Shown here piece after piece: positions 26,915-36,445 of a stretch of DNA of 64,000 bases. The DNA comes from Methanoregulaceae archaeon (GTDB lineage Archaea > Halobacteriota > Methanomicrobia > Methanomicrobiales > Methanospirillaceae), in the NCBI GenBank assembly GCA_021371995.1, contig JAJFVA010000035.1, forward strand, positions 26,006 through 90,005. The letters run 5' to 3'. A program made the position numbers and the translations under genes. The notes beneath the pieces were generated by a model that was not told the origin of the DNA, did no database searches, and worked only from the letters and a program-made list of their open reading frames with translations. Position 1 is the stretch's first letter. Every line of letters starts with the position of its first letter.

Positions 26915-28116
26915 GCCTGTTTTTAACGACAGTATCGGTTGAGGATGCAGTGAGGACGGCACAGAGTCTTGCCGGGCCATTGCCTCCTGAAGAGATCCCT
27001 CTTTCCTCTGTATCCGGACGCATCCTTGCTGCTGATATCAGGGCGGATATCGACATTCCCGGGTTCAACCGCTCATCGGTTGACGGATATGCCGTGAGGT
27101 CACGTGACACGGCAGGGGCATCGGAATCCCTGCCCGCCCTGCTCAGGCTTACAGGCCGCGTGGCGATGGGGGAGGCAGGGTACAGGAATCTCCTCCCGGA
27201 CAATTGTTTCTATGTTCCAACCGGGGGGGCAGTACCGGAAGGGGCGGATGCCATGGTCATGGTGGAGTATACCGAATCCATTGGAGAAGACATCCTGGTG
27301 AAAAAGCCGGCAGCCCACGGAGATAATATAGTATTACAAGGTGAAGATTTCAAAGCAGGGTCGGTCATATTATTGGCAGGGACCCTTCTTTCTCCCCGTG
27401 AAATTGCAGCTCTTGCAGCGACGGGTAAAACAACGGTACCTGTTGTTACACGACCCAGAGTCGGGGTGATATCTACCGGAAACGAGCTGATACCGGTTGG
27501 AGACGTCCCCAGGGGCAACCAGGTCAGGGATATCAACAGCTGGATGTGCGGGGCGTTTCTTAAAGAAAAAGGATGTATCCCCGAATATTACGGGATTACC
27601 GGGGACGATCGTGCCCACTTGCGTGGAGTACTCCATAAAGCACTCTCTTTCTGTGACGCTGTACTCATTTCAGGAGGCAGCTCAAAGGATGACCGCGACA
27701 TGACGGCAGATCTTATACGCGAATCGGGAGAAGTGCTTGTCCACGGGATTGCCCTTGCCCCGGGAAAACCAACCATCATCGGGAGGGCGAACGGGATACC
27801 TGTGATCGGCCTTCCCGGGCATCCGGCATCGGCTTTCGTTGTACTCCTCGTGATCGCACGGCCGCTCCTCTATCGTATGACCGGGCAGAACGATCAGGAG
27901 TTGCTGACAAGGAGTCTGGTGCTCGGAGAAAATATCCCATCCACACGAGGGAGAGAGGATTATGTCCGTGTATGTATCCGGGAGGGAAAAGTGTACCCCG
28001 AGTTTGGTAAATCCGGTCTTGTGAACACCCTGATCCGGAGTGATGGCCTTGTTAAGGTTCCTTCCGGCATGGAAGGCCTTGAAGAGGGAGATATTGTGGA
28101 GGTGATCCTCTGGTAA
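26911..28116 (+). CDS. moeA: Molybdopterin molybdenumtransferase MoeA
   Basis: The 401-residue enzyme inserts molybdate (or tungstate) into adenylylated molybdopterin. It has the MoeA core: RSSVDGYAVRS, GAVPEGADAMVMVEYT, STGNELIPVGD, ISGGSSKDDRDMTAD and GLPGHPASAF, plus the C-terminal domain IV. Methanogens need this cofactor for formylmethanofuran and formate dehydrogenases, in keeping with fdhC in this window. Its ATG overlaps the stop of the 58-residue gene. Confidence 0.95.
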   Translation: MSLFLTTVSVEDAVRTAQSLAGPLPPEEIPLSSVSGRILAADIRADIDIPGFNRSSVDGYAVRSRDTAGASESLPALLRLTGRVAMGEAGYRNLLPDNCFYVPTGGAVPEGADAMVMVEYTESIGEDILVKKPAAHGDNIVLQGEDFKAGSVILLAGTLLSPREIAALAATGKTTVPVVTRPRVGVISTGNELIPVGDVPRGNQVRDINSWMCGAFLKEKGCIPEYYGITGDDRAHLRGVLHKALSFCDAVLISGGSSKDDRDMTADLIRESGEVLVHGIALAPGKPTIIGRANGIPVIGLPGHPASAFVVLLVIARPLLYRMTGQNDQELLTRSLVLGENIPSTRGREDYVRVCIREGKVYPEFGKSGLVNTLIRSDGLVKVPSGMEGLEEGDIVEVILW

Positions 28117-29969
28117 AACGTTATCTTTCGGTCAGATCTCTGTCCGAAGTGCTCGGGATTATCTCCCGTGAGTTTCCGTCCCTGCGTATCCCTTGTGACA
28201 TCGCGCTTGAAGAATCGGTGGGAAGAATCACCGCACGGCCTCTTTTTGCCACCTACTCGGTCCCGGAAGCAGTTCTGTCAGCAATGGATGGGATTGCCGT
28301 CAGAAGTGAGGATACCTGGGGGGCAAGTGAGCAGAGACCGGTAACTCTGACAAATAATGCGCGGGTGAATACCGGGAACTTGATCCCTCCGGGATTTGAT
28401 GCGGTCATCATGATCGAGGACGTAACCTTCGAGGGCAACCGGGCGGTAATCCGGAAGGCTGCAGGACCCTGGCAGCACGTCAGGCCTGCCGGTGAGGATA
28501 TCGCGGAATCGGAGATGATTCTTCCTTCCGCTCACCGGATCCGGCCCCATGAGATCGGCGCACTTGCTGCCTACGGAATATCCCGCGTCCCGGTACTCAC
28601 TGCCCGGGTAGGACTGGTCCCTACCGGAAGTGAGCTGGTAACGCCTGGAACACGGCCTGCACCAGGTCAGGTGGTGGAGAGCAATACCGTGATGGCCTCA
28701 GCATGGCTCAGGTCTATTGGTGCAGAGTGCCGGAAGTATCCTGTTACCCCCGATGACCCGGACCTCATCTCAGAGAGAATTGAGCAGGCTGTTGCAGAAA
28801 ATGATATTGTTATCATATCAGCAGGATCCTCTGCCGGAACAAGGGATTATACCGCAGAAGTTGTCTCCCGACTTGGTGAGATCCTTGTCCATGGAATTGC
28901 GATAAAACCTGGAAAACCGGCTATTATTGGGAAGATCAACAGGAAACCGGTTATCGGGATGCCGGGATATCCGCTTTCTGCAATGACAGTAATACGGGAG
29001 ATCATGGTGCCGCTGCTCGGGCGCTATGGTTTGTCCGCTCCCGATCCCGTGACCCTCACTGCCACTCTTGCAACTAGTCTTCATTCAGAAACAGGAACCT
29101 GCGAATATGTGCTACTTGCAATCGGGAAGATAAGGAACCGTTTCATCGCGATCCCTCTCTCCCGGGGTTCCGGAGTCCAGATGAGCGGGGTCAGGGCGCA
29201 GGCATTCCTGCGTATCCCTGCCGACAGCGAGGGGTATGAAGCGGGAGAAGAGGTGCCGGTTACCCTCATGGTTCCCGAAGAGATCGCAGAAAGAACTCTC
29301 CTGATATCCGGGAGCCATGACCCGGTTCTTGACTGTCTCCTTGAACTCATGCAGAAAGAAGGGGTCACGCTCCATTCATCACATACCGGAAGTACGGGCG
29401 GAATCCTCGCACTGAAAAGGGGCAGCTGTCATGCAGCGCCAATGCACCTCCTTCATCCATCCGGGGAGTATAATCTTCCCTTTCTCCGGCATTACCTTCC
29501 AGGGGAGGACATTACCCTTGTTGGTATTGCCGGACGCGAACAGGGAATCGTCTCCCGCGAGGGACTCTCTCTTGCTGACCTCCCTTCACATACCTTCATC
29601 AATAGACAGAAGGGTTCCGGGACCCGGATGCTCCTCGACTATGAATTAGACAGACAGGGAATTGCTCCCGGATCGATCAGGGGTTATGATCGTGAGCTGA
29701 CCACCCATATCGGGGTGGCCCTTGCAGTGCGGCAGGGAGAGGCAGATGCCGGAATGTGCGTTTACTCTGCTGCACGGGTTCTGGGTCTCCCCTTCGTTCC
29801 GGTAGGGAGAGAGCGGTATGAACTCGCCATCAGGACCGGGGACCTGGCCGATCCGCGGATTAAAACACTCCTTGGCGCGATCAATTCTGAGCGGTTCAGG
29901 GAGATCCTTCAGCACCTTGGCGGGTACGATATCTCCTGTACCGGACAGCTGCGGAACACGCTTCGCTGA
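28110..29969 (+). CDS. moeA: Second MoeA fused to a PBP-like (LysR-substrate-type) domain, apparent CTG start
   Basis: About 619 residues. Residues about 1-395 form a second MoeA ([46 protein letters not shown]). The rest is a periplasmic-binding-type domain like those of molybdate sensors ([49 protein letters not shown] [12 protein letters not shown]). The first usual start codon in frame is GTG 28149, but that drops conserved [16 protein letters not shown] 28110 keeps it and follows a perfect ribosome site GGAGGTGAT at 28098-28106, inside the end of the first moeA. The 3' end overlaps the convergent SLOG gene by 74 bases. Confidence 0.9.
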   Translation: MVKRYLSVRSLSEVLGIISREFPSLRIPCDIALEESVGRITARPLFATYSVPEAVLSAMDGIAVRSEDTWGASEQRPVTLTNNARVNTGNLIPPGFDAVIMIEDVTFEGNRAVIRKAAGPWQHVRPAGEDIAESEMILPSAHRIRPHEIGALAAYGISRVPVLTARVGLVPTGSELVTPGTRPAPGQVVESNTVMASAWLRSIGAECRKYPVTPDDPDLISERIEQAVAENDIVIISAGSSAGTRDYTAEVVSRLGEILVHGIAIKPGKPAIIGKINRKPVIGMPGYPLSAMTVIREIMVPLLGRYGLSAPDPVTLTATLATSLHSETGTCEYVLLAIGKIRNRFIAIPLSRGSGVQMSGVRAQAFLRIPADSEGYEAGEEVPVTLMVPEEIAERTLLISGSHDPVLDCLLELMQKEGVTLHSSHTGSTGGILALKRGSCHAAPMHLLHPSGEYNLPFLRHYLPGEDITLVGIAGREQGIVSREGLSLADLPSHTFINRQKGSGTRMLLDYELDRQGIAPGSIRGYDRELTTHIGVALAVRQGEADAGMCVYSAARVLGLPFVPVGRERYELAIRTGDLADPRIKTLLGAINSERFREILQHLGGYDISCTGQLRNTLR

Positions 29970-30366
29970 CTGCCTCTTCCGGGGTGCCGCACCTGGCTAC
30001 CCCCGGGATATCCCAGGTGAGGTACCCGGCAACCGTGCGTCCGCTTTTCAGGGCAATTGCGATCTCTGCCAGGGTTCCATAGTTTCCCCCGATCGCAACG
30101 ACAGCATCCGAGGACTGGATCAAAACAGCATTCCTCGCATGACCAAGACCTGAGCGTATGGTGACAGAGAGCTCTGAATTTTCACCGGTAAGTCCCGGAA
30201 TGATTCCTACCGTCATTCCCGATTCCTCGCGGGCACCCAGGCATGCTGCCTCCATCACCCCGAAAAGCCCTCCGCAGAGCAGGATGGCGCCCTTCTGAGC
30301 AATACAGCGCCCGGCTCTTGTGGCAGCTTCTGCTTCTCCGCTACTGCATACTCCTGGACCTATCAC
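29896..30366 (-). CDS. SLOG-domain protein, TIGR00725/LOG-like
   Basis: The 156-residue protein has the nucleotide-binding SLOG features of the TIGR00725 / lysine-decarboxylase-like group: IGPGVCSSGEAEAATRAG, LLCGGLFGVMEAACLGA and AIGGNYGTLAEIAIALKSG. Function in archaea is unknown. The GTG at 30366 is the first usual start but trims the expected first strand (I-Q-I-A-V precedes in frame), so the true start may be slightly upstream at a non-standard codon. The end overlaps the second moeA tail to tail. Confidence 0.75.
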   Translation of the reverse strand: MIGPGVCSSGEAEAATRAGRCIAQKGAILLCGGLFGVMEAACLGAREESGMTVGIIPGLTGENSELSVTIRSGLGHARNAVLIQSSDAVVAIGGNYGTLAEIAIALKSGRTVAGYLTWDIPGVARCGTPEEAVSEACSAAVRYRRYRTRQGAEGSP

Positions 30367-30422
30367 TGCAATCTGGATTGGAGATCTGCTGGCCCTTTGC
30401 GCATTCTCCGGAAACTGAAGAT

Positions 30423-31856
30423 CTATTGCAATCCCCCCCGCGGATTGAAGACAAGGAGCTTTTCCTCAGTCATTTCCCTGATCGCATAACGGGGACCCTC
30501 CTTCCCGGTCCCGGATGCCTTAGTCCCGCCGTAGGGCATCTGGTCGGCTCGAAACGTCGGGATATCGTTCACCATCACACCACCAACTTCAGCTTCCCCA
30601 AATGCCTGCAGGACGAAAGGGAGGTGGTTTGTGAATATCCCCATCTGCAATCCGAATTCGCTCCGGTTGGCTTCAGCAAGTGCTTCACCGAACTTTCCAT
30701 ATTTGTTAACAGTGATGATGGGGGCAAATGCTTCCTCGCAACTGACCCGCATATCAGGCTGTGCATCTGCAAGCACTGCCGGGGTAAAAAGAGCTCCGGT
30801 CCGCTTCCCGCCGCACAGGAGCGTGGCCCCCTGCTGCACGGCTTCCCGGACAATGGTTTCTGCCTTTATCGCGGCCTCGACCGAGATCATCGGCCCGATT
30901 TCCGTGTCCGGGTTCCGGGGATCTCCCGTCTTTAATGCTGCGACATGCTTAAGGATCATTTCCAGTGCCCGATTGTAGATACAGTTCTCGAAAAAGACCC
31001 GTTGCACCGATATGCAGACCTGGCCGGCATTCGAAAATCCCCCGGTTACAATGCGGGATACTGCATAGGGTAAATTCGCATCCGAATGGACGATTACCGC
31101 TGCATTTCCACCAAGTTCGAGCATCACTTTTTTTCTCCCGGCAATCTGTCTGAGCCGCCAGCCAACAGCAGGGCTCCCGGTGAAGGAGAGAAACGCGATC
31201 CGGGGATCGCGGACCAGCCCTTCCGCAGTGCTGGCCGGGCAGGGGATAACGCTCAGTGCTTCGGGTGGAAGGCCGGCCTCAAGAGTAAGTTTTCCAAGAA
31301 GCAGGGAGGAGACGGGGGTTGCTGAAGCCGGTTTCAGGATAACGGAATTTCCCGAAGCAATCGCAGGCCCAAGCTTGTGGCATGCAAGGTTCAGCGGGAA
31401 GTTGAAAGGGGTGATCCCCAGGACTGGCCCCAGGGGAACTCTTCTTGTGATCCCAAACCTCCCTGCCATGTCCGCGCTCCAGTCAAGCGGCAAGAGTTCC
31501 CCGTTTATTCTCCCTGCCTCTTCTGCTGAAATGCGAAGAGTTGTGCAGGCCCTTGTAACTTCCTGTTCCGCAAACGATCGGGTTTTCCCGCCTTCAAGAA
31601 CCAGAATATCGATGAATTCAGAGGACCGTGTCTTAACCAGGTCAGCAAGATCAGACAGGATGCGACGACGCTCCGCCGATGAGAGAGCCCTGGTTATTTC
31701 AAAAGCCTCTGCTGCAGTTTCAGCAGCATCGGAACAATCCTGCTCCCCTGCCTGGTGAACCAGTGCAACAATCTCCCCGGTATAAGGGAACCGGACCTCA
31801 AGGGGCGCGGCACCTGTTCTCCACTCCCCACCGACAAGAAACGGGTATTCATTCAT
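30423..31856 (-). CDS. NAD(P)-dependent aldehyde dehydrogenase
   Basis: The 477-residue enzyme has the ALDH fold with PFNFPLNLACHKLGPAIA, the catalytic base region (LELGGNAAVIV) and the active-site Cys in FSNAGQVCISVQRV. The length and motif style resemble lactaldehyde/non-phosphorylating glyceraldehyde-3-phosphate dehydrogenases; in methanogens one such enzyme (CofA) makes lactate for coenzyme F420, a possible but unproven role. ATG 31856 fits the family start (MNEYPFLVGGEWR); the open frame runs to 31997 over the ileS start, which is divergent. Confidence 0.9.
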   Translation of the reverse strand: MNEYPFLVGGEWRTGAAPLEVRFPYTGEIVALVHQAGEQDCSDAAETAAEAFEITRALSSAERRRILSDLADLVKTRSSEFIDILVLEGGKTRSFAEQEVTRACTTLRISAEEAGRINGELLPLDWSADMAGRFGITRRVPLGPVLGITPFNFPLNLACHKLGPAIASGNSVILKPASATPVSSLLLGKLTLEAGLPPEALSVIPCPASTAEGLVRDPRIAFLSFTGSPAVGWRLRQIAGRKKVMLELGGNAAVIVHSDANLPYAVSRIVTGGFSNAGQVCISVQRVFFENCIYNRALEMILKHVAALKTGDPRNPDTEIGPMISVEAAIKAETIVREAVQQGATLLCGGKRTGALFTPAVLADAQPDMRVSCEEAFAPIITVNKYGKFGEALAEANRSEFGLQMGIFTNHLPFVLQAFGEAEVGGVMVNDIPTFRADQMPYGGTKASGTGKEGPRYAIREMTEEKLLVFNPRGGLQ

Positions 31857-31983
31857 ACTGGCTGCTCCAAACAGCGCTGCACACTTCAAAGAAAATACTT
31901 TGTGGTCGCGGGGATAATATCTGGGAATATACGCGCACCCTTGAGCAGTCGCGGGTACCCGTACAACCGTTTGGGGGATCCCG

Positions 31984-34900
31984 GTGAAGGAAGTCACCAG
32001 CAGTTACAATGCAAACGAGATTGAGGAGTCTGTCCGCCAGCTCTGGCTGGAGCACGCGATCTTTGAAAAGACAAAAGAACTCCACCGGAGAGACCCGGAC
32101 TTTTTCTTCGTGGACGGGCCGCCCTACACGACCGGCCATATTCACCTTGGCACGGCCTGGAACAAGATCATCAAGGACAGCATCCTCCGCTACACCCGCA
32201 TGACAGGGAGAAATGTCATCGCCAGGGCAGGGTATGACATGCACGGGCTTCCGATCGAGGTGCGGGTCGAGCAACAGCTCGGCTTTGTCTCCAAAAAAGA
32301 CATCGAACGGTTCGGGATCGGTCAGTTCATCGAAAAATGCCGCTCTTTTGCCGCGATTAACATGGAAGTGATGAGCAGGCAGTTCATAGCGCTCGGCGTA
32401 TGGCTCGATTTCGATGATCCCTATCAGACCATGAAGCCAGAATATATCGAGGCTGCGTGGTGGACCCTTGCCAGGGCTGAATCTGAGGGGATGCTTGAGC
32501 GGGGATACAGGGTAGTGAACTGGTGCCCCCGTTGTGCAACAGCTATTGCAGATTCCGAAGTTGATTATGCAGATGTCACTGACCCGTCAATCTATGTCAA
32601 GTTCCCGGTTGACGGGAGAGACCATGAATACCTTGTCATATGGACGACAACCCCCTGGACTCTTCCGGCAAACGTGGCCGTTGCGGTTCATCCTGATATC
32701 ACCTATGCCCGTGTTGAAGCGGTAAAGGACGGGAGAAGAGAGATCCTCTGGATTGCCGAAGACCTGGTCGAAGCTGTTCTCAGGAAAGGCAGGTACCAGG
32801 ATTACTCGGTTCTCGAAAAAACCAGCGGCAGGGGTCTGACAGATTTTGTGTATACTTCCCCCATAAAAGATACCGTGACCCTCCAGCGTGACCTCGCGCA
32901 CCGGGTTGTAACGGCAGATTTCGTCACCCTTGAAAATACCGGGATGGTTCATATCGCGCCCGGGCATGGATGGGATGATTACCTGCTCGGGTGCCGGGAA
33001 CAGCTCCCCATCATCTGCCCGGTCGATGCGACCGGAAGGTTCACGAGCGAGGCAGGGACTTTGAGCGGGATGTTTATCAAGGATGCAGATGCGATCGTCC
33101 TTGATGACCTTGGGCACCATCTCCTGGCCAGGGAGTCCGTGACACACAGGTACGGACACTGCTGGAGATGCAAGACCCCGATCATTTTCCGCGCAACAGA
33201 ACAGTGGTTCCTGAAAGCATCTGAGATGAGGGACCGGATGCTCGAAGAGGTCGCTAAAGTCACGTGGTATCCCGAATGGGCAGGGAGTGCACGGTTTTAT
33301 GACTGGATCAAGGAAGCCCGGGACTGGTGCATCTCCCGTCAACGGTACTGGGGTATACCGATTCCTGTATGGGAGTGTCGATCCTGCGGAACGTACCGGG
33401 TTTTCGGGACATTCAGGGAGCTCGAATCGGCAAGCGGACAATCCCTCCCCGATCCCCATCGCCCGTTTGTTGACGAGATAACGGTCCAATGCAGATGCGG
33501 AGCAGAGATGCACAGGGTTGAGGATATCTTTGATGTGTGGTTCGATTCGGCCGTTGCCTCATGGGCTACACTCCGTTTCCCGGGAGAGAGAACTGCGTTT
33601 GACAGGCTCTGGCCTGCGGACTTCATCACTGAAGGGCAGGACCAGACCAGGGGATGGTTCTATTCCCAGCTCGGGGCAAGCACCATAGCGTTTGGATGTT
33701 CACCGTATAAGAGCGTCCTGATGCATGGGTTTGCCCTTGACGCTGAAGGGCGGAAAATGAGTAAAAGCCTCGGAAATGTCGTAACCCCGGAAGAAGTGGT
33801 GACCACCCAGGGGGTCGATGTCCTCCGTCTCTATGTCCTCTCTTCAAGCGCCCCCTGGGATGACCTCAAGTTCAACTGGGACGGGATCAAAACTGTCAAC
33901 CGGGCCATTAATATCTTCTGGAATGTCTACCGTTTCCCCCTCCCCTACATGATTCTTGACGGTTTCGAGCCTGCTATTAGCATGGACGGGCGATGGGATG
34001 AAGACGCGATAACATCCCGGCTCGGGACAATGGCTCACGAGGACCGGTGGATCATCTCCCGCATCAATTCCTGTGCTGCACTGGTGAGCACGGCAATGGA
34101 GGAACGACAACTCCACCGGGCAACCCGTGCCCTCATACAATTTATCCTGGAGGATCTCTCGCGGTGGTATGTCCAGCTGGTGCGACCCCGGATGTGGCTT
34201 GAGGGAGAGTCGGAAACAAAGTCCGATGCCTATGAAACCATGTATTACGTCATCAGGCGACTCTGCGGGCTTCTTTCGCCATTCACCCCACATATCACCG
34301 AGATGATGTACCGAAATATCAGGACTCATGCAGATCCGCCAAGTATCCACATGACTGACTGGTGGACTGGCGACGGTCGCATGGTGGACGTAACCCTTGA
34401 GCGGGCGATGGACACCGTCCGTTCTTTTGATGAGGCATCTGCAAATGCCCGGCAGGCGGGAAAGAGAAAACTCCGCTGGCCCGTCCGCGAAGTCGTTGTT
34501 GTAAGCGACAATGATGAGGTCGTTTCCGCCATTGGAAGCCTTTCCCTGATCTGCGAGGATCGGGCAAATGCACGCACGGTCCGGGTCGTCCGGGGCAGGT
34601 TTGACCGTTCAGGGTGGAGGGCCGAGCCGGTTATGAAAGCGCTCGGGCCCGCCTTTGGAAAGACCGCTCCCCGTGTGCGTGATCTGCTAAGATCAGCAGA
34701 TGCGGCCGCCCTGAAATCAGCCCTCGACAACGGTGAGACGGTGACGCTCACGGAGGAAGGGAATTCATACCTGATACAACCCGGCCATGTAGCCTTCATC
34801 GAGGAGCTGCCTGACGGCCTCTTTCAGGCGCCGATGGATAACGGAACGGTCTATGTTGATGTGACCCTCACTGCAGATCTCGAGGCAGAAGGGTATGCGC

Positions 34901-35187
34901 GTGAAGTGATACGGCGAATCCAGGAGATGCGGAGGCTGCGTGATCTCAATGTCGAGGATTACATCACTGCCGGAGCGGTCATCAGTGATGACCGGGTGGT
35001 GTCTCTCCTGCAGGGGCACTGGAGGGAAGAGATAATGGAGGAGGTGCGGGCCGGACAGTTCACCATTTCGGCCGGCAACTCGTTTTCCTTTTCGAATACA
35101 TGGGAGTTGGAAAAAGAGTGGGATGTTGAGGGAATCCCGATGCTGATCGGCATCTCAAAGCTCGCGGATCAACCCGGTAAGAAATGA
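31984..35187 (+). CDS. ileS: Isoleucine-tRNA ligase
   Basis: The 1067-residue class I synthetase charges tRNA-Ile. HIGH-type motif HIHLG is at residues 52-56 and KMSKS at 591-595; the editing domain lies between, and Cys pairs (CWRCKTPI, CPRCATAI, CRSCGTY) probably bind zinc. The start is GTG 31984 with GGGGGATC upstream as a ribosome site. Its length is normal for the archaeal/eukaryal type. The 3' end overlaps the convergent thg1-like gene by 33 bases. Confidence 0.97.
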   Translation: MKEVTSSYNANEIEESVRQLWLEHAIFEKTKELHRRDPDFFFVDGPPYTTGHIHLGTAWNKIIKDSILRYTRMTGRNVIARAGYDMHGLPIEVRVEQQLGFVSKKDIERFGIGQFIEKCRSFAAINMEVMSRQFIALGVWLDFDDPYQTMKPEYIEAAWWTLARAESEGMLERGYRVVNWCPRCATAIADSEVDYADVTDPSIYVKFPVDGRDHEYLVIWTTTPWTLPANVAVAVHPDITYARVEAVKDGRREILWIAEDLVEAVLRKGRYQDYSVLEKTSGRGLTDFVYTSPIKDTVTLQRDLAHRVVTADFVTLENTGMVHIAPGHGWDDYLLGCREQLPIICPVDATGRFTSEAGTLSGMFIKDADAIVLDDLGHHLLARESVTHRYGHCWRCKTPIIFRATEQWFLKASEMRDRMLEEVAKVTWYPEWAGSARFYDWIKEARDWCISRQRYWGIPIPVWECRSCGTYRVFGTFRELESASGQSLPDPHRPFVDEITVQCRCGAEMHRVEDIFDVWFDSAVASWATLRFPGERTAFDRLWPADFITEGQDQTRGWFYSQLGASTIAFGCSPYKSVLMHGFALDAEGRKMSKSLGNVVTPEEVVTTQGVDVLRLYVLSSSAPWDDLKFNWDGIKTVNRAINIFWNVYRFPLPYMILDGFEPAISMDGRWDEDAITSRLGTMAHEDRWIISRINSCAALVSTAMEERQLHRATRALIQFILEDLSRWYVQLVRPRMWLEGESETKSDAYETMYYVIRRLCGLLSPFTPHITEMMYRNIRTHADPPSIHMTDWWTGDGRMVDVTLERAMDTVRSFDEASANARQAGKRKLRWPVREVVVVSDNDEVVSAIGSLSLICEDRANARTVRVVRGRFDRSGWRAEPVMKALGPAFGKTAPRVRDLLRSADAAALKSALDNGETVTLTEEGNSYLIQPGHVAFIEELPDGLFQAPMDNGTVYVDVTLTADLEAEGYAREVIRRIQEMRRLRDLNVEDYITAGAVISDDRVVSLLQGHWREEIMEEVRAGQFTISAGNSFSFSNTWELEKEWDVEGIPMLIGISKLADQPGKK

Positions 35188-35886
35188 ACGGCCTTCCGGA
35201 GAAGAAAAGACAGGGGGTTCCCGTACACACTTCACCGAGGATCGGAGGGTCCTGACCACCCGTGATTCGGTAGGGTTGAAACCCTCGATCTCTTTCGCTG
35301 TTTTAAAGACAAGGATACCCCGTCTCTGCCAAGCGGGGGTTCTTGCAAGGTTTATTCCCCGGGAAAACATCATTTCATGCATTTCTGATGAGGAGATTCC
35401 TTTGAGTATCTGTGCTGCCTCGTGAGAGCTCTTTCCCTCAGTGACCAGCGTGTGATGGCAGTACGCATTGATATGGTTTCTCCATGCCTCAGCCTGGCGA
35501 TCAATAAGGTATCGCAGGGCAAGAGCCGGGCTGACCTGGATGATCCGGGCATCGAAGGCAACCGGGAACGGGGATGACATCTCGAGTGTCAGGGCACTTG
35601 CAGTGTATGATGCAGTAACAGAATCGATCTTCTCGACTCTCCCCGAATAGGGGATATACGAGAAATAGAGGCTGATCTCATCAGAGAAGGTATACGCAAA
35701 ATCAGGAGAAAGCCCGCTTGATGCTATCAGCCGTTCGCTGACATTGGCCATTGCCCTCGCAAACCGACTGTCAAAAGGCCGTTTCAGCCCCCATTCATCA
35801 GCGATTCCATGAAATCCCCGGCCGTCAAGGCGTACAAAGATAGGAGGGACAGAGAGTAGGTTGCTGAATATCTCACGACTTTTCAT
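35155..35886 (-). CDS. thg1: Thg1-like tRNA(His) guanylyltransferase / 3'-5' polymerase
   Basis: The 243-residue protein has the metal-binding RLDGRGFHGIADEWG (residues about 18-32) and the FSDEISLYFSYIP palm motif of Thg1-like enzymes. These add nucleotides in the 3'-to-5' direction, either G-1 on tRNA-His or repair of truncated tRNA 5' ends. Which activity applies cannot be told from sequence. It overlaps ileS tail to tail. Confidence 0.88.
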   Translation of the reverse strand: MKSREIFSNLLSVPPIFVRLDGRGFHGIADEWGLKRPFDSRFARAMANVSERLIASSGLSPDFAYTFSDEISLYFSYIPYSGRVEKIDSVTASYTASALTLEMSSPFPVAFDARIIQVSPALALRYLIDRQAEAWRNHINAYCHHTLVTEGKSSHEAAQILKGISSSEMHEMMFSRGINLARTPAWQRRGILVFKTAKEIEGFNPTESRVVRTLRSSVKCVREPPVFSSPEGRSFLTGLIREL

Positions 35887-36086
35887 ATAACAAGCCCGGG
35901 CAGTATATACCCTGTAAGTATCCGGAATTCATGCTTGGATGCTTACCTGGATTGAACGATTGCGTTCCAGGAATGATGGTAAAAAATATCCACCCTGCCT
36001 TGCGCAGGATTTCTGAAGGCCTGAAGAGATTAACATTCTTGCGCTGGATCAGGTGCTGGCAATCGACACCTGATAATAGAGGATCC

Positions 36087-36108
36087 AAAAAACCCCTGAA
36101 GGGTTTTT
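36087..36108 (-). terminator. Hairpin plus T-run, terminator of the PRC-barrel gene
   Basis: On the minus strand AAAAACCC-TTCAG-GGGTTTTTT forms an 8-bp stem with a five-base loop followed by T residues, about 30 bases after the PRC-barrel stop at 36139. The rest of the 250-base gap between thg1 and this gene shows nothing I can name. Confidence 0.5.
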
Positions 36109-36138
36109 CCGGGAGAAGAGAATCCATACCCCGCCCGG

Positions 36139-36396
36139 TCAGATATCTTCAGCCCTGAATGCACCTGGCAGGTGGCGGATGAGAATAATGTCCCCTATAC
36201 TCCGGATAATCCGGAAAGGTACTTTCAGTCCCTTGTAGTTCTTGATATCCACCAGCTGCTGGTTTAATTTCCCCACAACGATCGATTCCATTTTCTTTGA
36301 GTCGATGTCTATGAGTATATCCTCCACTTCACCGACAAATACACTCTTTTCGGTATATACCTTGAGATCGAACAATTCGGTAATCTGGTTTCTCAT
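36139..36396 (-). CDS. PRC-barrel domain protein
   Basis: About 85 residues, a single PRC-barrel (LFDLKVYTEKSVFVGEVEDILID, then VPFRIIRSIGDIILIR). Such proteins in archaea are small, soluble and associated with RNA metabolism or cell division in some lineages; no specific role is assigned here. The start is ATG 36396 or the in-frame codon at 36405. It shares a 40-base divergent promoter region with the site-2 protease gene. Confidence 0.85.
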   Translation of the reverse strand: MRNQITELFDLKVYTEKSVFVGEVEDILIDIDSKKMESIVVGKLNQQLVDIKNYKGLKVPFRIIRSIGDIILIRHLPGAFRAEDI

Positions 36397-36405
36397 CCTG
36401 ATCAA

Positions 36406-36445
36406 TGAAAGGTATATACTATTCGCATAAAAATATACTCCTTTT
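36406..36445. promoter_or_regulatory. Divergent promoter region with repeated TATATAC elements
   Basis: The 40 bases between the PRC-barrel and site-2 protease starts contain AGGTATATACTA and AAATATACTCC, TATA-like elements usable in either direction. A palindrome GGTATATACC also lies just inside the PRC-barrel gene at about 36351-36360. Both transcripts would be nearly leaderless. Confidence 0.4.

Noticed and set aside
30354..30366. ATC codon as start of the SLOG-like gene
   Set aside because: It would restore a conserved I-A-V-I-G strand, but there is no ribosome site nearby, so the GTG at 30366 is kept with a caveat.
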